The translations under genes were made by a program, and so were the position numbers. From NCBI RefSeq assembly GCF_016888335.1, contig NZ_JAFEJG010000004.1, positions 2,526,835 to 2,590,834 of the forward strand: a DNA stretch of 64,000 nt. Direction: 5' to 3'. Below are positions 9,155 through 17,152 of the stretch, in pieces. This DNA is from Janibacter endophyticus (GTDB lineage Bacteria; Actinomycetota; Actinomycetes; Actinomycetales; Dermatophilaceae). A model generated the notes under the pieces. The model was given only the letters and a program-made list of their open reading frames with translations. It ran no database searches and was not told the DNA's origin. Numbering within the stretch: position 1 is the stretch's first letter; each line of letters begins with the position of its first letter.

Positions 9155-10377
9155 GCCGCGCCCGCCAGGATGCCCACGACGTCGTAACCAGCCCGCTCGA
9201 AGCGGTCGACGTGCGGAGGGAATCCGTCCGCGCGCACCAGCTGGCCGGCCCGTTGGCTGAAGATATCCGCGATCTCGACGACATCGGACTCGACCCTGCC
9301 GGGCAGCGCGACGATTTCCCTGACCCGACGCACCCCGTCTCGCTCGAGCGCTGCGTGGACGACGATGTCGATGGATGACGCCACGGTCGGGACGACGAAG
9401 CGGGAGCCGACGTTCTCCCCCGCCAGGAGCGGCAGGGTGCACATCTTCGTCACCGCTTCCCGGGCACTGTTCGCGTGGATGGTGCACATGCCGGGCAGGC
9501 CTGAGTTGAGGGCGATGAGCAGGTCGAGGCTCTCGGACTGTCGGACCTCGCCGACGATGATCCGGCTCGGCCTCATCCGGAGGGCCTCCTTGACCAGGCG
9601 GCGCAGGGGCACCTCGCCTGTCCCCTCGAGACTGGGCTGACGGCACTGCATGGCCGCGACGTCCCGGAGCGGCAGCCTCAGCTCGAAGACCTCCTCGCAC
9701 GTGATCACGCGCTCGCGCGCCGGGATGGCAGCCGCGAGGCAGTTGAGCAAGGTCGTCTTGCCTGCCTGAGTTCCCCCCGCGACGAGGATGTTGAGGCCCG
9801 ACGCGACAGCGGCCTGGAGGAAGGTCGAGGCCTGCTGCGTGAGCGTGCCGAGCCGCACGAGGTCGTCGAGGTGCTCGGCCTTGACGACGAACTTCCTGAT
9901 GTTGACCAGCCAGTGCTCTCGGCTGATGTCCGGGATGGTCACGTGCAGCCGGCTCCCGTCCGGCAGCACCGCGTCGACGAAGGGCGAGGACAGGTCGACC
10001 CGCCGACCGGAGGACTTGAGCATCTTCTCGACGAGGTCTCTCACACCGTCGGCCGTGAGGATCGTGCTCGTCAGCTCGGCAACCCCGTTGCGGGCCACGA
10101 AAACCTGGCTCGGTGCGTTGATCCAGATCTCTTCGACCGCAGGATCGTCGAGGTACTGCTGCAGCGGCCCGAATCCGGCGACCGCGTCCATGACCCGCTT
10201 GACGGCGTCCTCGAAGTTGCCGAGCAACGGCATCGCCCCGGTCATCGACCGCTCGTCGTAGTCGCTGACCGCCTCGCGGACCAGCTCGGCGACCGACCTC
10301 TGGTCGCCCACCGGGTCCACCCCGGTCCGCCGGATCAGCTCCCTGACCTCAGCCTCGACCAGCGCGTGCGCGTCCAT
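9151..10377 (-). CDS. tadA: TadA, Tad pilus assembly ATPase
   Basis: 408-residue secretion ATPase of the TadA/CpaF/VirB11 group, which powers Flp pilus extension and probably retraction. Walker A GGTQAGKT is at 201-208, the Asp-box acidic stretch precedes SRIIVGEVRQSE (Walker B with catalytic Glu), and the His box TIHANSAREAVTKM follows. The N-terminal FGPLQQYLDDPAVEEIWIN region is diagnostic of TadA. It starts at an ATG with GGGGAGG eight bases upstream and leads the operon tadA-tadB-tadC-flp-tadE-tadE-tadG. The TadZ and CpaB-like genes of the system lie 15 kb away. Confidence 0.95.
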   Translation of the reverse strand: MDAHALVEAEVRELIRRTGVDPVGDQRSVAELVREAVSDYDERSMTGAMPLLGNFEDAVKRVMDAVAGFGPLQQYLDDPAVEEIWINAPSQVFVARNGVAELTSTILTADGVRDLVEKMLKSSGRRVDLSSPFVDAVLPDGSRLHVTIPDISREHWLVNIRKFVVKAEHLDDLVRLGTLTQQASTFLQAAVASGLNILVAGGTQAGKTTLLNCLAAAIPARERVITCEEVFELRLPLRDVAAMQCRQPSLEGTGEVPLRRLVKEALRMRPSRIIVGEVRQSESLDLLIALNSGLPGMCTIHANSAREAVTKMCTLPLLAGENVGSRFVVPTVASSIDIVVHAALERDGVRRVREIVALPGRVESDVVEIADIFSQRAGQLVRADGFPPHVDRFERAGYDVVGILAGAA

Positions 10378-10442
10378 CGACGTCCTCCCCTCCCGGCCGG
10401 TGGCGCGGAGCCAGCCGGTGCCTGCCGTGTGCTCCCTCGAAA

Positions 10443-10448
10443 AACTAG
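10443..10448 (-). promoter_or_regulatory. Possible -10 element of the tad operon
   Basis: TAGTTT on the minus strand in the only AT-rich patch of the 188-base divergent spacer, 65 bases upstream of tadA. No clear -35 box is visible. Confidence 0.4.
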
Positions 10449-10479
10449 CCCGATTCGGCCATCACGGCGCGTCGAGAAT

Positions 10480-10525
10480 CCACAGGGTGCGCTTGTCGGG
10501 GTGGTCACGCCGGCCCTGTGGACAA
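10480..10525. promoter_or_regulatory. Inverted repeat with a DnaA-box-like half, tadA/FHA-FtsK spacer
   Basis: TCCACAGGG (10480-10488) and CCCTGTGGA (10514-10522) form 9-base inverted arms 25 bases apart. The right arm runs into TGTGGACAA (10517-10525), which read on the minus strand is TTGTCCACA, identical to the common actinobacterial DnaA box. The site lies between the divergent tadA and FHA-FtsK promoters and may be an operator. It could also be chance. Confidence 0.35.
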
Positions 10526-10552
10526 CTCGCGCCGCGCCGACGCCGCGGTGTC

Positions 10553-10558
10553 TACGGT
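10553..10558 (+). promoter_or_regulatory. -10 element, leaderless FHA-FtsK gene
   Basis: TACGGT seven bases before the ATG at 10566, which lacks a Shine-Dalgarno sequence. The spacing predicts a leaderless transcript. Confidence 0.45.
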
Positions 10559-10565
10559 CGTTCGG

Positions 10566-13500
10566 ATGCGCATCACGATGACGGTCACCACGACGTCGGG
10601 GGCCCAGCAGGACATCGTCGTCGACGCCCAGGGGGAGCACGACGGTGCGTCCCTGACGGCAGTCGTCACCGAGGCCGTGGGTCTGCGACCTGGCTCGTCG
10701 CTGTGGGTCGGGAGCGACAAGATCGGGTGCGCCCACCGACTGGGGATGCCTCCGTTGACTCGCGGAGCGGACCTCGTGGCGCGCGTCGGGGCGCCCGAGC
10801 GGGAGCAGCCGGGCGACCGCGACCCCAGCCCGCTGCGCCTGGCCGTGGTGGCCGGGCCGGACGCGGGGCGGGATCTCGGCCTCCGTCACGGGTCGTACAC
10901 CGTCGGCCGCGGGTCGGGCAGCGACCTGTCGCTGGACGACCCGTCCTTGTCCCGCCGCCATCTTGACGTCACCGCGGACTCACGCGGGGTGCACGTCCGT
11001 GACCGAGGCGCCACCAACCCCAGCCGCGTCGGGAGCGAGCGCGTCCCCCACGAGGGCAGGCCGCTCATGGCTGGTGAGGCGCTGACGGTCGGCAGTCACC
11101 GGCTCGAGCTGCTCGCCCCGTCGCTGCGGCCCTTGGCGACCACGGCTCGCGGTGACGGCACCCTGGCCGTCAGTCCTGTTCCTCGTCCGGCCCCGGCCGC
11201 CCGCGAGGTCGTCATCGACTTCCCGTCCCGGCCGGCCGCCGCGAGATCCCGACGGATCCCGTGGGTCATGCTCCTCCTACCCCTCCCGCTCGCGGCGGTC
11301 CTCGCCCTCCTCCTCGGACCCCGGATGCTCCTCTTCGCGCTCTTCTCCCCGGTCATGATCCTGGGCACCGCGCTCTCCGACCGGGTGGGCGCCAGGGCGG
11401 ACGAGCGTCGACAGCTCAGCCGGTGGACCGCCGACACCCGAGCAGCCCGAGACCGGATGGCCGCCGCGCTCGCGGACGAGCGACGGGCTCTCCTGCGCGA
11501 GCATCCTGGTCCCTACGCGGTACGGAGGATCGCGGCCCTCCCCTCCGCTCGCCTGTGGGAGCGGCGGGACGCCTCCGGCGCATCGATGACCCTCCGTGTG
11601 GGCCTCGGGGACGTCCCGGCGGCCGCGCGGGCACGTCAGGGCAGCGGGAGCCCGGTCCCCGCCCGCCTCACCGAGGCCCCGGTGGTCCTCGACCTCCACG
11701 CGCATCCCGTCACCGGCCTGGTGGGCACACCCTCGGCGACCGCACGTCTGGCGCGCTCCCTGCTCGGGCAGGTCCTGACCCTCTACCCACCAGGCGAGGT
11801 CGAGGTGCTCGTCCTCGGCGATCCGCCCTGGATCGGCGGGCTGCGCCATGCGCCCCACGTGCGCCGGGTCGAGGTGACCAATCTCGAGATGCTCGCCCAG
11901 CGCGCCGGCAACGGCGTGCCGGGGCCCGTGAGCATCGTCGTCGCCGACCATCCGGCGTGCTGGCGGGGCGACAGGGGATGGCGGCAGCTCCTGACGGACG
12001 GGACATCTCGAGGGGCAAGGGTCCTCATGACCGCCGAGGACGATCACGACCTCCCCCACGAGTGCGGGACCATCATCGACTGCGTCGGGGCGTGCGCCAC
12101 GGTCCGGTCCGGCGGCTCGAGCCTCACGGCCACCCTGGACGGGGTCGACGAGTCCTGGGGTGAAGCCGTCGGTCGCGCGCTCGCGCCCCTGCAGGACGCG
12201 ACCCCAGGGCAAGAGGCAGGCGGGCTCCCTGACGTACTGCCCCTCCCAGCGGTGGTCCCGCTGCCGCAGGACGCGCAGGAGCAGCGAGCGCGATGGCTCG
12301 AGGCCGGGGCGGGACTCCCCGCCACGATCGGCGTGTCCACGGGCGGGCCGCTCAGCATCGATCTCGTGACCGATGGACCGCACGCCCTGGTGGGCGGCAC
12401 GACCGGCTCCGGCAAGTCGGAGCTGCTCCAGTCCTGGATCGTCGCGCTGAGCGTCGCCCACGGGCCGGACAAGCTCAACCTCGTCCTGGTCGACTACAAA
12501 GGAGGAGCCGCCTTCGCCGGCTGCGCCGGGCTGCCGCACACCGTGGGGCTGCTCACCGATCTCGACACCGCGGGCGCGCGGCGGGCGTTGCTCAGCCTCG
12601 AGGCCGAGGTCCGGCGCCGAGAGTCGCTCCTCGCCGAACGGTGCGCCAGCGACATCGACGGCTTCCGCGCGGCCGGTGGCCACCTCCCACGCCTCGTCAT
12701 CGTCATCGACGAGTTCCGTGCGCTGGCGCAGGAGCAACCCGAGGTCCTTCGCGGTCTGGTCCACCTCGCGGCGGTCGGCCGCTCCCTCGGGCTTCACCTC
12801 GTCCTCGCCACCCAGCGCCCCTCCGGGGTCATCACGCCGGAGATCAGGGCGAACGTCAACCTGCGGATCGCGCTGCGGGTGCGCGACCGCCTGGACAGCG
12901 AGGACATCATCGAGTGCCCCGACGCGGCGGCGCTCCCCGAGTGCTCCCCCGGCCGCGCCCTGCTGCGGACCGGCGGCGGGCCGGCCACCGCTCTCCAGAC
13001 GGCCTATGCGGGCGCCGTCGTCGGGGTGGGTGCGCACCTGGCGGTGCGCGACCCGCAGGGCCTGCTGCTCAGCCACTCCGTGAGCGAGCAGCCACCGTCT
13101 CCGACGGCCGCAGAGACCGCCATCGAGAGGGTCATCCGGACCGGCACCGCCGCGTGGGAGGGCTTCGGCGACAGTGCCCCGCACCGCCCGTGGCAGCCCC
13201 CTCTGCCGACCGTCGTCACGGACGACGTCCTGCCGGGGGCTCCTCCCCTGCAGGTCGTCTGGGGTCTTGTGGACCGGCCCGACCAGCAGCGTCGGGACGC
13301 TCTGACGTGGGCACCCGCGGATGACCACCTGCTCGTCCTCGGCGGTCCTGGCAGCGGCAGGAGCACCGCCATCGCCTCGATCGTCACCAGGGCTGCCCGG
13401 GACCTCGGCATCGACGTCTCGGCTCATCTCCTCCTCCCACCCGGTCCTCTTGCGGACCGTCTGGCGACGACGCCAGGGGTCGACTCTGTCCTCGACCCTG

Positions 13501-14669
13501 CAGACCACTCGGCGGTGCGCCGCCTCCTCGTCCGCCTCCGGCACGAGGTCGAGGTCCGAAGGGGTCAGCTCCGCGCCTCCGGGTTCGTCAGCTTCGAGGC
13601 GTGGTGGACGGCCAGCACCCAGGACAGCTCCCTCACGCCGCCGGCGAGCATCGTCCTCGCGATCGACGGGTGGTCACACCTGACTCGGGGCGGCGAGGCG
13701 TCCGGGTTCGATGCCCTCACCGAGCTGGAGGCCCTGGCCCGCGACGGCGCAGCGGCCGGCATCGCTCTCGTCATCGCCGGGGGACGCGAGCTGGCCGCGA
13801 GCCGGCTGGCGTCGCACGCCGGGCGGCGTCTCGTCCTCGACCTGCCCGACCGCGCGGACGTCCTTGCCGCTGGCCTGCGGCCGGAAGAGGTCCCGGAGCG
13901 GGGCACGCCGGGACGCGGTGTGCTCCTCCGCGAGCGGACCCTGGCCCAGGTGGCGGTGCCCGTGACCCCGACCCGTGCACCGGCTGGTCGCAGCACCTGG
14001 CGCATCGTGGAGCTCCCGACCAGCGTCTCGATCGATGACCTCACGAGGGGTGGGCGGCCACCCGGGTCGGACGGGCACCCGATCGTGGGGCACTCGGGAG
14101 AGCCGGGATCTCCCGTACGCATGCCGGTCGCCGGCGGCGGGGTGTGGAGCGTCGTGGGCCCCCGGAGGTCCGGTCGCAGCACGGCGCTGAGGCTCCTCGC
14201 AGATCAGCTGACCCGATCAGGTCGCGACCTCATCCGCGTGGCCGGCAGCCGCCCTGTGCTCGAAGGGCTCGGAGTGGTCTTCGGCCCGGACGACATCGAC
14301 GGGCTGGTCGCCGCGGTCCGCGGCAGGGCGGACCCGGTGATCGTCCTCGACGACGTCGAAGACCTTGCCGGCACCGCTGTCGAACCGGTGCTGCGCGACC
14401 TCGTGGCTCACTGCTCACGCTCGGAGGCCCTGCTCCTGGCCTCGACGACGCTGGACACGGCGTCGGCTGTCCGCGGCATCGGGCCACTCCTCTGTCGCTC
14501 ACGCACCGGCCTGCTGCTCCAACCCCACAACCGCACCGACGGCGATCCTCTCGGGGTCCGGGTCCCCCCGACGGCGAAGGTCCCCGGCCGTGGCTACCTC
14601 GTCGAGCGCGGTGCGGTCACTGAGGTGCAGGTGGCCCTCCCTGGCCCGGCCCCGGGTCGAGCTCCCTGA
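10566..14669 (+). CDS. FHA domain FtsK/SpoIIIE ATPase, EccC-like
   Basis: 1367 residues from the ATG at 10566. A ubiquitin-like stretch (1-75) is followed by an FHA phosphothreonine-binding domain (about 110-170: GRGSGSDLSLDDPSLSRRH) and two membrane helices near 230-272 (PWVMLLLPLPLAAVLALLLG). Three FtsK-like ATPase modules follow. The first is intact: GGTTGSGKSE near 610, LVDYKGGAAF, and VIVIDEFRAL near 710. The second (GGPGSGRST, near 925) and third (GPRRSGRST, near 1195) have Arg for the Walker Lys, so are probably non-hydrolytic. This matches EccC of type VII secretion, where the later modules bind substrate. No EccB, EccD, EccE or MycP gene is nearby, so the partner is unknown. Confidence 0.88.
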   Translation: MRITMTVTTTSGAQQDIVVDAQGEHDGASLTAVVTEAVGLRPGSSLWVGSDKIGCAHRLGMPPLTRGADLVARVGAPEREQPGDRDPSPLRLAVVAGPDAGRDLGLRHGSYTVGRGSGSDLSLDDPSLSRRHLDVTADSRGVHVRDRGATNPSRVGSERVPHEGRPLMAGEALTVGSHRLELLAPSLRPLATTARGDGTLAVSPVPRPAPAAREVVIDFPSRPAAARSRRIPWVMLLLPLPLAAVLALLLGPRMLLFALFSPVMILGTALSDRVGARADERRQLSRWTADTRAARDRMAAALADERRALLREHPGPYAVRRIAALPSARLWERRDASGASMTLRVGLGDVPAAARARQGSGSPVPARLTEAPVVLDLHAHPVTGLVGTPSATARLARSLLGQVLTLYPPGEVEVLVLGDPPWIGGLRHAPHVRRVEVTNLEMLAQRAGNGVPGPVSIVVADHPACWRGDRGWRQLLTDGTSRGARVLMTAEDDHDLPHECGTIIDCVGACATVRSGGSSLTATLDGVDESWGEAVGRALAPLQDATPGQEAGGLPDVLPLPAVVPLPQDAQEQRARWLEAGAGLPATIGVSTGGPLSIDLVTDGPHALVGGTTGSGKSELLQSWIVALSVAHGPDKLNLVLVDYKGGAAFAGCAGLPHTVGLLTDLDTAGARRALLSLEAEVRRRESLLAERCASDIDGFRAAGGHLPRLVIVIDEFRALAQEQPEVLRGLVHLAAVGRSLGLHLVLATQRPSGVITPEIRANVNLRIALRVRDRLDSEDIIECPDAAALPECSPGRALLRTGGGPATALQTAYAGAVVGVGAHLAVRDPQGLLLSHSVSEQPPSPTAAETAIERVIRTGTAAWEGFGDSAPHRPWQPPLPTVVTDDVLPGAPPLQVVWGLVDRPDQQRRDALTWAPADDHLLVLGGPGSGRSTAIASIVTRAARDLGIDVSAHLLLPPGPLADRLATTPGVDSVLDPADHSAVRRLLVRLRHEVEVRRGQLRASGFVSFEAWWTASTQDSSLTPPASIVLAIDGWSHLTRGGEASGFDALTELEALARDGAAAGIALVIAGGRELAASRLASHAGRRLVLDLPDRADVLAAGLRPEEVPERGTPGRGVLLRERTLAQVAVPVTPTRAPAGRSTWRIVELPTSVSIDDLTRGGRPPGSDGHPIVGHSGEPGSPVRMPVAGGGVWSVVGPRRSGRSTALRLLADQLTRSGRDLIRVAGSRPVLEGLGVVFGPDDIDGLVAAVRGRADPVIVLDDVEDLAGTAVEPVLRDLVAHCSRSEALLLASTTLDTASAVRGIGPLLCRSRTGLLLQPHNRTDGDPLGVRVPPTAKVPGRGYLVERGAVTEVQVALPGPAPGRAP

Positions 14670-14682
14670 CCGGACCGGTCAG
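14666..14682. repeat. Palindrome spanning both stop codons
   Basis: CTGACCGG, one base, CCGGTCAG: a perfect 8-base palindrome containing the TGA of the FHA-FtsK gene and the opposing TGA of the membrane-protein gene. It lies in the nine-base gap between the convergent pair. The loop is too short for an ordinary hairpin. Confidence 0.5.
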
Positions 14683-15092
14683 ACGACGGTGTCGTCCGGC
14701 AGGTCCTGGCTCGGCGCGGACCAGGCGGCCAGGATCCCGGCGACCGAGAGCGCCGCCAGCGGCAGCGCGGCTGCGGGGCCGTTCGTCGTGTTGAGGGTCA
14801 AGATCGCCGGCAGGGTCAGCAGGCACCAGACGAGCGTCGGGGTCTTGGGCCAGCGCCGTCCGACGAACCACCCTCGGGCGAGGACGCCCAGGAGGATGGC
14901 GAAGATCACCGTGAGGACCAGCGCCATGCCGGCCACCACCGGCTCCGTGGCCGTCCCGGTGAGCAGCTCGCGCCCGTAGAGCACGCCGGCGACCGCGAGC
15001 CCGAGCGAGTGCAGGCCCGTCACCAGGCCGGCGACGAGCGGCGCGGCCCTCCCGGCCGCCTGGTCGTCCCGGTCGCGCGTGTCAGAGGTCAC
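14679..15092 (-). CDS. Small four-helix membrane protein, function unknown
   Basis: 137 residues from a GTG at 15092. A hydrophilic N-terminus (1-15) precedes about four membrane helices: APLVAGLVTGLHSLGLAVAG, VAGMALVLTVIFAILLGVLA, TLVWCLLTLPAILTL and a last Ala/Leu-rich one. The tail is acidic (SQDLPDDTVV). It resembles generic actinobacterial integral membrane proteins and has no catalytic motif that I recognise. TAGAGT six bases before the GTG predicts a leaderless mRNA. It is convergent with the FHA-FtsK gene and divergent from whiB1. Confidence 0.7.
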   Translation of the reverse strand: MTSDTRDRDDQAAGRAAPLVAGLVTGLHSLGLAVAGVLYGRELLTGTATEPVVAGMALVLTVIFAILLGVLARGWFVGRRWPKTPTLVWCLLTLPAILTLNTTNGPAAALPLAALSVAGILAAWSAPSQDLPDDTVV

Positions 15093-15098
15093 CCCCGC

Positions 15099-15104
15099 AC
15101 TCTA
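15099..15104 (-). promoter_or_regulatory. -10 element, leaderless membrane-protein gene
   Basis: TAGAGT on the minus strand, six bases before the GTG start at 15092. Confidence 0.45.
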
Positions 15105-15390
15105 GATCGGCCGCCCGAGAAGTTTCCGCCAACCCCTAGCCGTCAGGCCTCCGCGCCGGTAGAGTGATGGGCTGCCCCTGGTCGGCGTTTCGTCCTGCCC
15201 AAAGTCCCTCCCCGGAACACCGCAGAGCTCCCGACCGTTGGCACCTGAGAGGCACCACCACCCCCGGGATCTCTCGCCAGAGCACCGTCCGTCAATGCCG
15301 ATCGACTGGTGATCGAAGCCTGTCCCGACCAGGGGCGGGCAGCAGCACCGGCACCACCGACCGGACCCGACTGACAAGGAGCACGACCAC
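15105..15390 (+). promoter_or_regulatory. whiB1 upstream region with candidate -10
   Basis: This is the longest gene-free stretch in the window. A TAGAGT hexamer at 15160-15165 could be the whiB1 -10 box, which would give an untranslated leader of more than 200 bases, unusual here. I looked for a CRP-type palindrome and for known riboswitch cores and found neither. AAGGAG at the end of the region is the whiB1 ribosome-binding site. Confidence 0.4.
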
Positions 15391-15639
15391 ATGGACTGGC
15401 GCGACCGCGCAGCCTGCCTCGACGAAGACCCCGAGCTGTTCTTCCCGATCGGCAACACCGGACCCGCGATCGCCCAGATCGAGGAGGCCAAGAAGGTGTG
15501 CCGCCGGTGCGAGGTCGTCGACACCTGCCTCAAGTGGGCCATCGAGTCCGGCCAGGACGCCGGGGTCTGGGGCGGCCTCTCCGAGGACGAGCGCCGCGCG
15601 CTCAAGCGCCGCAACGCCCGGGCCCGCCGCGCGGGCTGA
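15391..15639 (+). CDS. whiB1: WhiB1-type iron-sulphur transcription regulator
   Basis: 82 residues with the four [4Fe-4S] ligands at C9, C37, C40 and C46, the G(V/I)WGG turn (GVWGGLSEDERRALKRRNARARR) and a basic DNA-binding C-terminus. Cysteine positions and flanking sequence match M. tuberculosis WhiB1, an essential nitric-oxide-responsive regulator that binds the primary sigma factor. The adjacent convergent PdtaS-type kinase reproduces the Rv3219-Rv3220c arrangement. It starts at an ATG preceded by AAGGAG. Confidence 0.95.
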   Translation: MDWRDRAACLDEDPELFFPIGNTGPAIAQIEEAKKVCRRCEVVDTCLKWAIESGQDAGVWGGLSEDERRALKRRNARARRAG

Positions 15640-15648
15640 GCCGGCCCG

Positions 15649-17103
15649 TCAGCTCCGCTGACGCAGCCGCACCGAAAAGGTGACGCGCGTCCCCTTCGGC
15701 TCCGCGTCCTCCCACCGGATCGTCCCCCGCAGGTCCTGGACCATCGACGTGACGATCCGGGTCCCCAGGCCTGCCCGGCTCGGGCGGAACCCAGCCGGCA
15801 GGCCCGCGCCGTCGTCGGTGATGCTGACCCGCAGGATGTCCTCGCCGTCGGCCGGGACCCGCTCCGCGGTGACGACGACCCTGCCTCCGCCACCCTCGGC
15901 AACCCCGTGCTCCACGGCGTTCTGCACGAGCTCCGAGACGATGAGCGCGACCGACGTCGCCTCGTTCGGCCCCATCCACCCGAAGCTCCCCTCGACCCGG
16001 GAGTCGATCACCGACTCGGTCCGGGCCACCTCGATGACCGCGCGGAGACCCCGCACCCCGATCTCGTCGAAGTCGACCTCCTCGTGGAAGCCGGTGCTCA
16101 GGGTCTCGTAGACCAGCGCGATGACGCCGACCCGGCGGACCGCCTCGAGAAGCGCGGTCTTGCCCGCCCCGTCCTCCACCCGCCGTGACTGCATCCTCAG
16201 GAGCGCTGCCACGGTCTGGAGGTTGTTCTTCACCCGGTGGTGCACCTCGCGGATCGTCTCGTCCTTGCTGAGCAGCTCACCCTCGCGGTACCGCAGGTCG
16301 GAGACGTCCCGGACGAGGACCACGGCGCCCGTGCGCCTCCCCTCGTCGATGATCGGCACCGCCCGCAGCGTCGCCGCCGCCCCGGCTGAGGTCACCTCGG
16401 CGCGCCACGCGGCCCGGCCCATGAGGACAAGGGCGAGGCCCTCGTCCAGCGGGCCGTCCAGGGTCTCGAGGCTGCCGACCGCCTGGGCCAGGACCGCATC
16501 GATGACCGGACCGTGGTGGCCGAGCCGCCGCAGGGCGCTGACGGCGTTGGGGCTCGCGTAGAGCACGACCCCGCGCTCGTCGAGCTCGATCACCCCGTCA
16601 CCGACCCGGGGCGCGCCCCGGCGCTGGCCCGTCGGGGCCGACGCCGAGGGCCAGTCCCCCGCGGCCAGCATCTCGCTCAGCGCCTCGGCGATCCGGCCGT
16701 ACGACACCTCGAGCGGGCTGCCACGGTCGCGGCCGGCGGGCTGGTGACGGGTGACGACGCAGACGCACGCGTCGGCGCCACGCACCGGCACGGCCCACAC
16801 CCGGACCGCACCCTCGACCCCTGCGGCGTCGAGGACGTGGCCCGAGTCGGCCGCCGCCGAGACGGCGGCCGCGAGGTCGACGTCGGCCTCGGTCCCGATG
16901 AGGTCGTCGACGAAGGCCATCGGCCCGGTCATCGGACGGGCGTGCGCGGCGGCGACCCATCTCTCCCCGACGAGCACCCACATCACGAGGTCGGAGAACC
17001 CGAGGTCGGCGAGCAGCTGCCAGTCCTCCAGGATGAGGCGCGCCCGCTCGACGTCGGCCGTCGCCAGGTCGGCGGCGGCGAGGACCTTGGGAGTTGAGGG
17101 CAC
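15649..17103 (-). CDS. pdtaS: PdtaS-type cytosolic sensor histidine kinase
   Basis: 484 residues without membrane segments: an N-terminal GAF-like domain (about 1-150), a PAS domain (about 170-280), a HisKA_2 dimerisation/phosphoacceptor helix with EVHHRVKNNLQTVAALL (phospho-His near 287), then a HATPase_c domain (IVSELVQNAVEHG N-box, DDGAGLP G1 box, GLGTRIV). In mycobacteria PdtaS phosphorylates the ANTAR RNA-binding regulator PdtaR; PdtaR is not in this window. GTG start, with TAGGAT six bases upstream, so probably leaderless. Context beside whiB1 supports orthology. Confidence 0.93.
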   Translation of the reverse strand: MPSTPKVLAAADLATADVERARLILEDWQLLADLGFSDLVMWVLVGERWVAAAHARPMTGPMAFVDDLIGTEADVDLAAAVSAAADSGHVLDAAGVEGAVRVWAVPVRGADACVCVVTRHQPAGRDRGSPLEVSYGRIAEALSEMLAAGDWPSASAPTGQRRGAPRVGDGVIELDERGVVLYASPNAVSALRRLGHHGPVIDAVLAQAVGSLETLDGPLDEGLALVLMGRAAWRAEVTSAGAAATLRAVPIIDEGRRTGAVVLVRDVSDLRYREGELLSKDETIREVHHRVKNNLQTVAALLRMQSRRVEDGAGKTALLEAVRRVGVIALVYETLSTGFHEEVDFDEIGVRGLRAVIEVARTESVIDSRVEGSFGWMGPNEATSVALIVSELVQNAVEHGVAEGGGGRVVVTAERVPADGEDILRVSITDDGAGLPAGFRPSRAGLGTRIVTSMVQDLRGTIRWEDAEPKGTRVTFSVRLRQRS

Positions 17104-17109
17104 GACGCG

Positions 17110-17115
17110 ATCCTA
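17110..17115 (-). promoter_or_regulatory. -10 element, leaderless pdtaS
   Basis: TAGGAT on the minus strand, exactly six bases before the GTG start at 17103. No Shine-Dalgarno is present. Confidence 0.5.
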
Positions 17116-17152
17116 GTGATCACGTCGTGCGCGGCCGGCTCCCGCCCTCAGC

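Noticed and set aside
7344..9284. A fused tadB-tadC reading frame of 646 codons
   Set aside because: The upstream half is out of phase with the true tadB; the GTG at 8297 overlapping the tadB stop gives a normal TadC.
10517..10525. Replication origin suggested by a perfect TTGTCCACA box
   Set aside because: Only one exact box is present and dnaA/dnaN are not here; a single match is not an origin.
15105..15390. Riboswitch or CRP site in the whiB1 leader
   Set aside because: Short matches such as CTGAGAG exist, but neither a TPP-type nor other aptamer core nor a TGTGA-N6-TCACA palindrome can be assembled.
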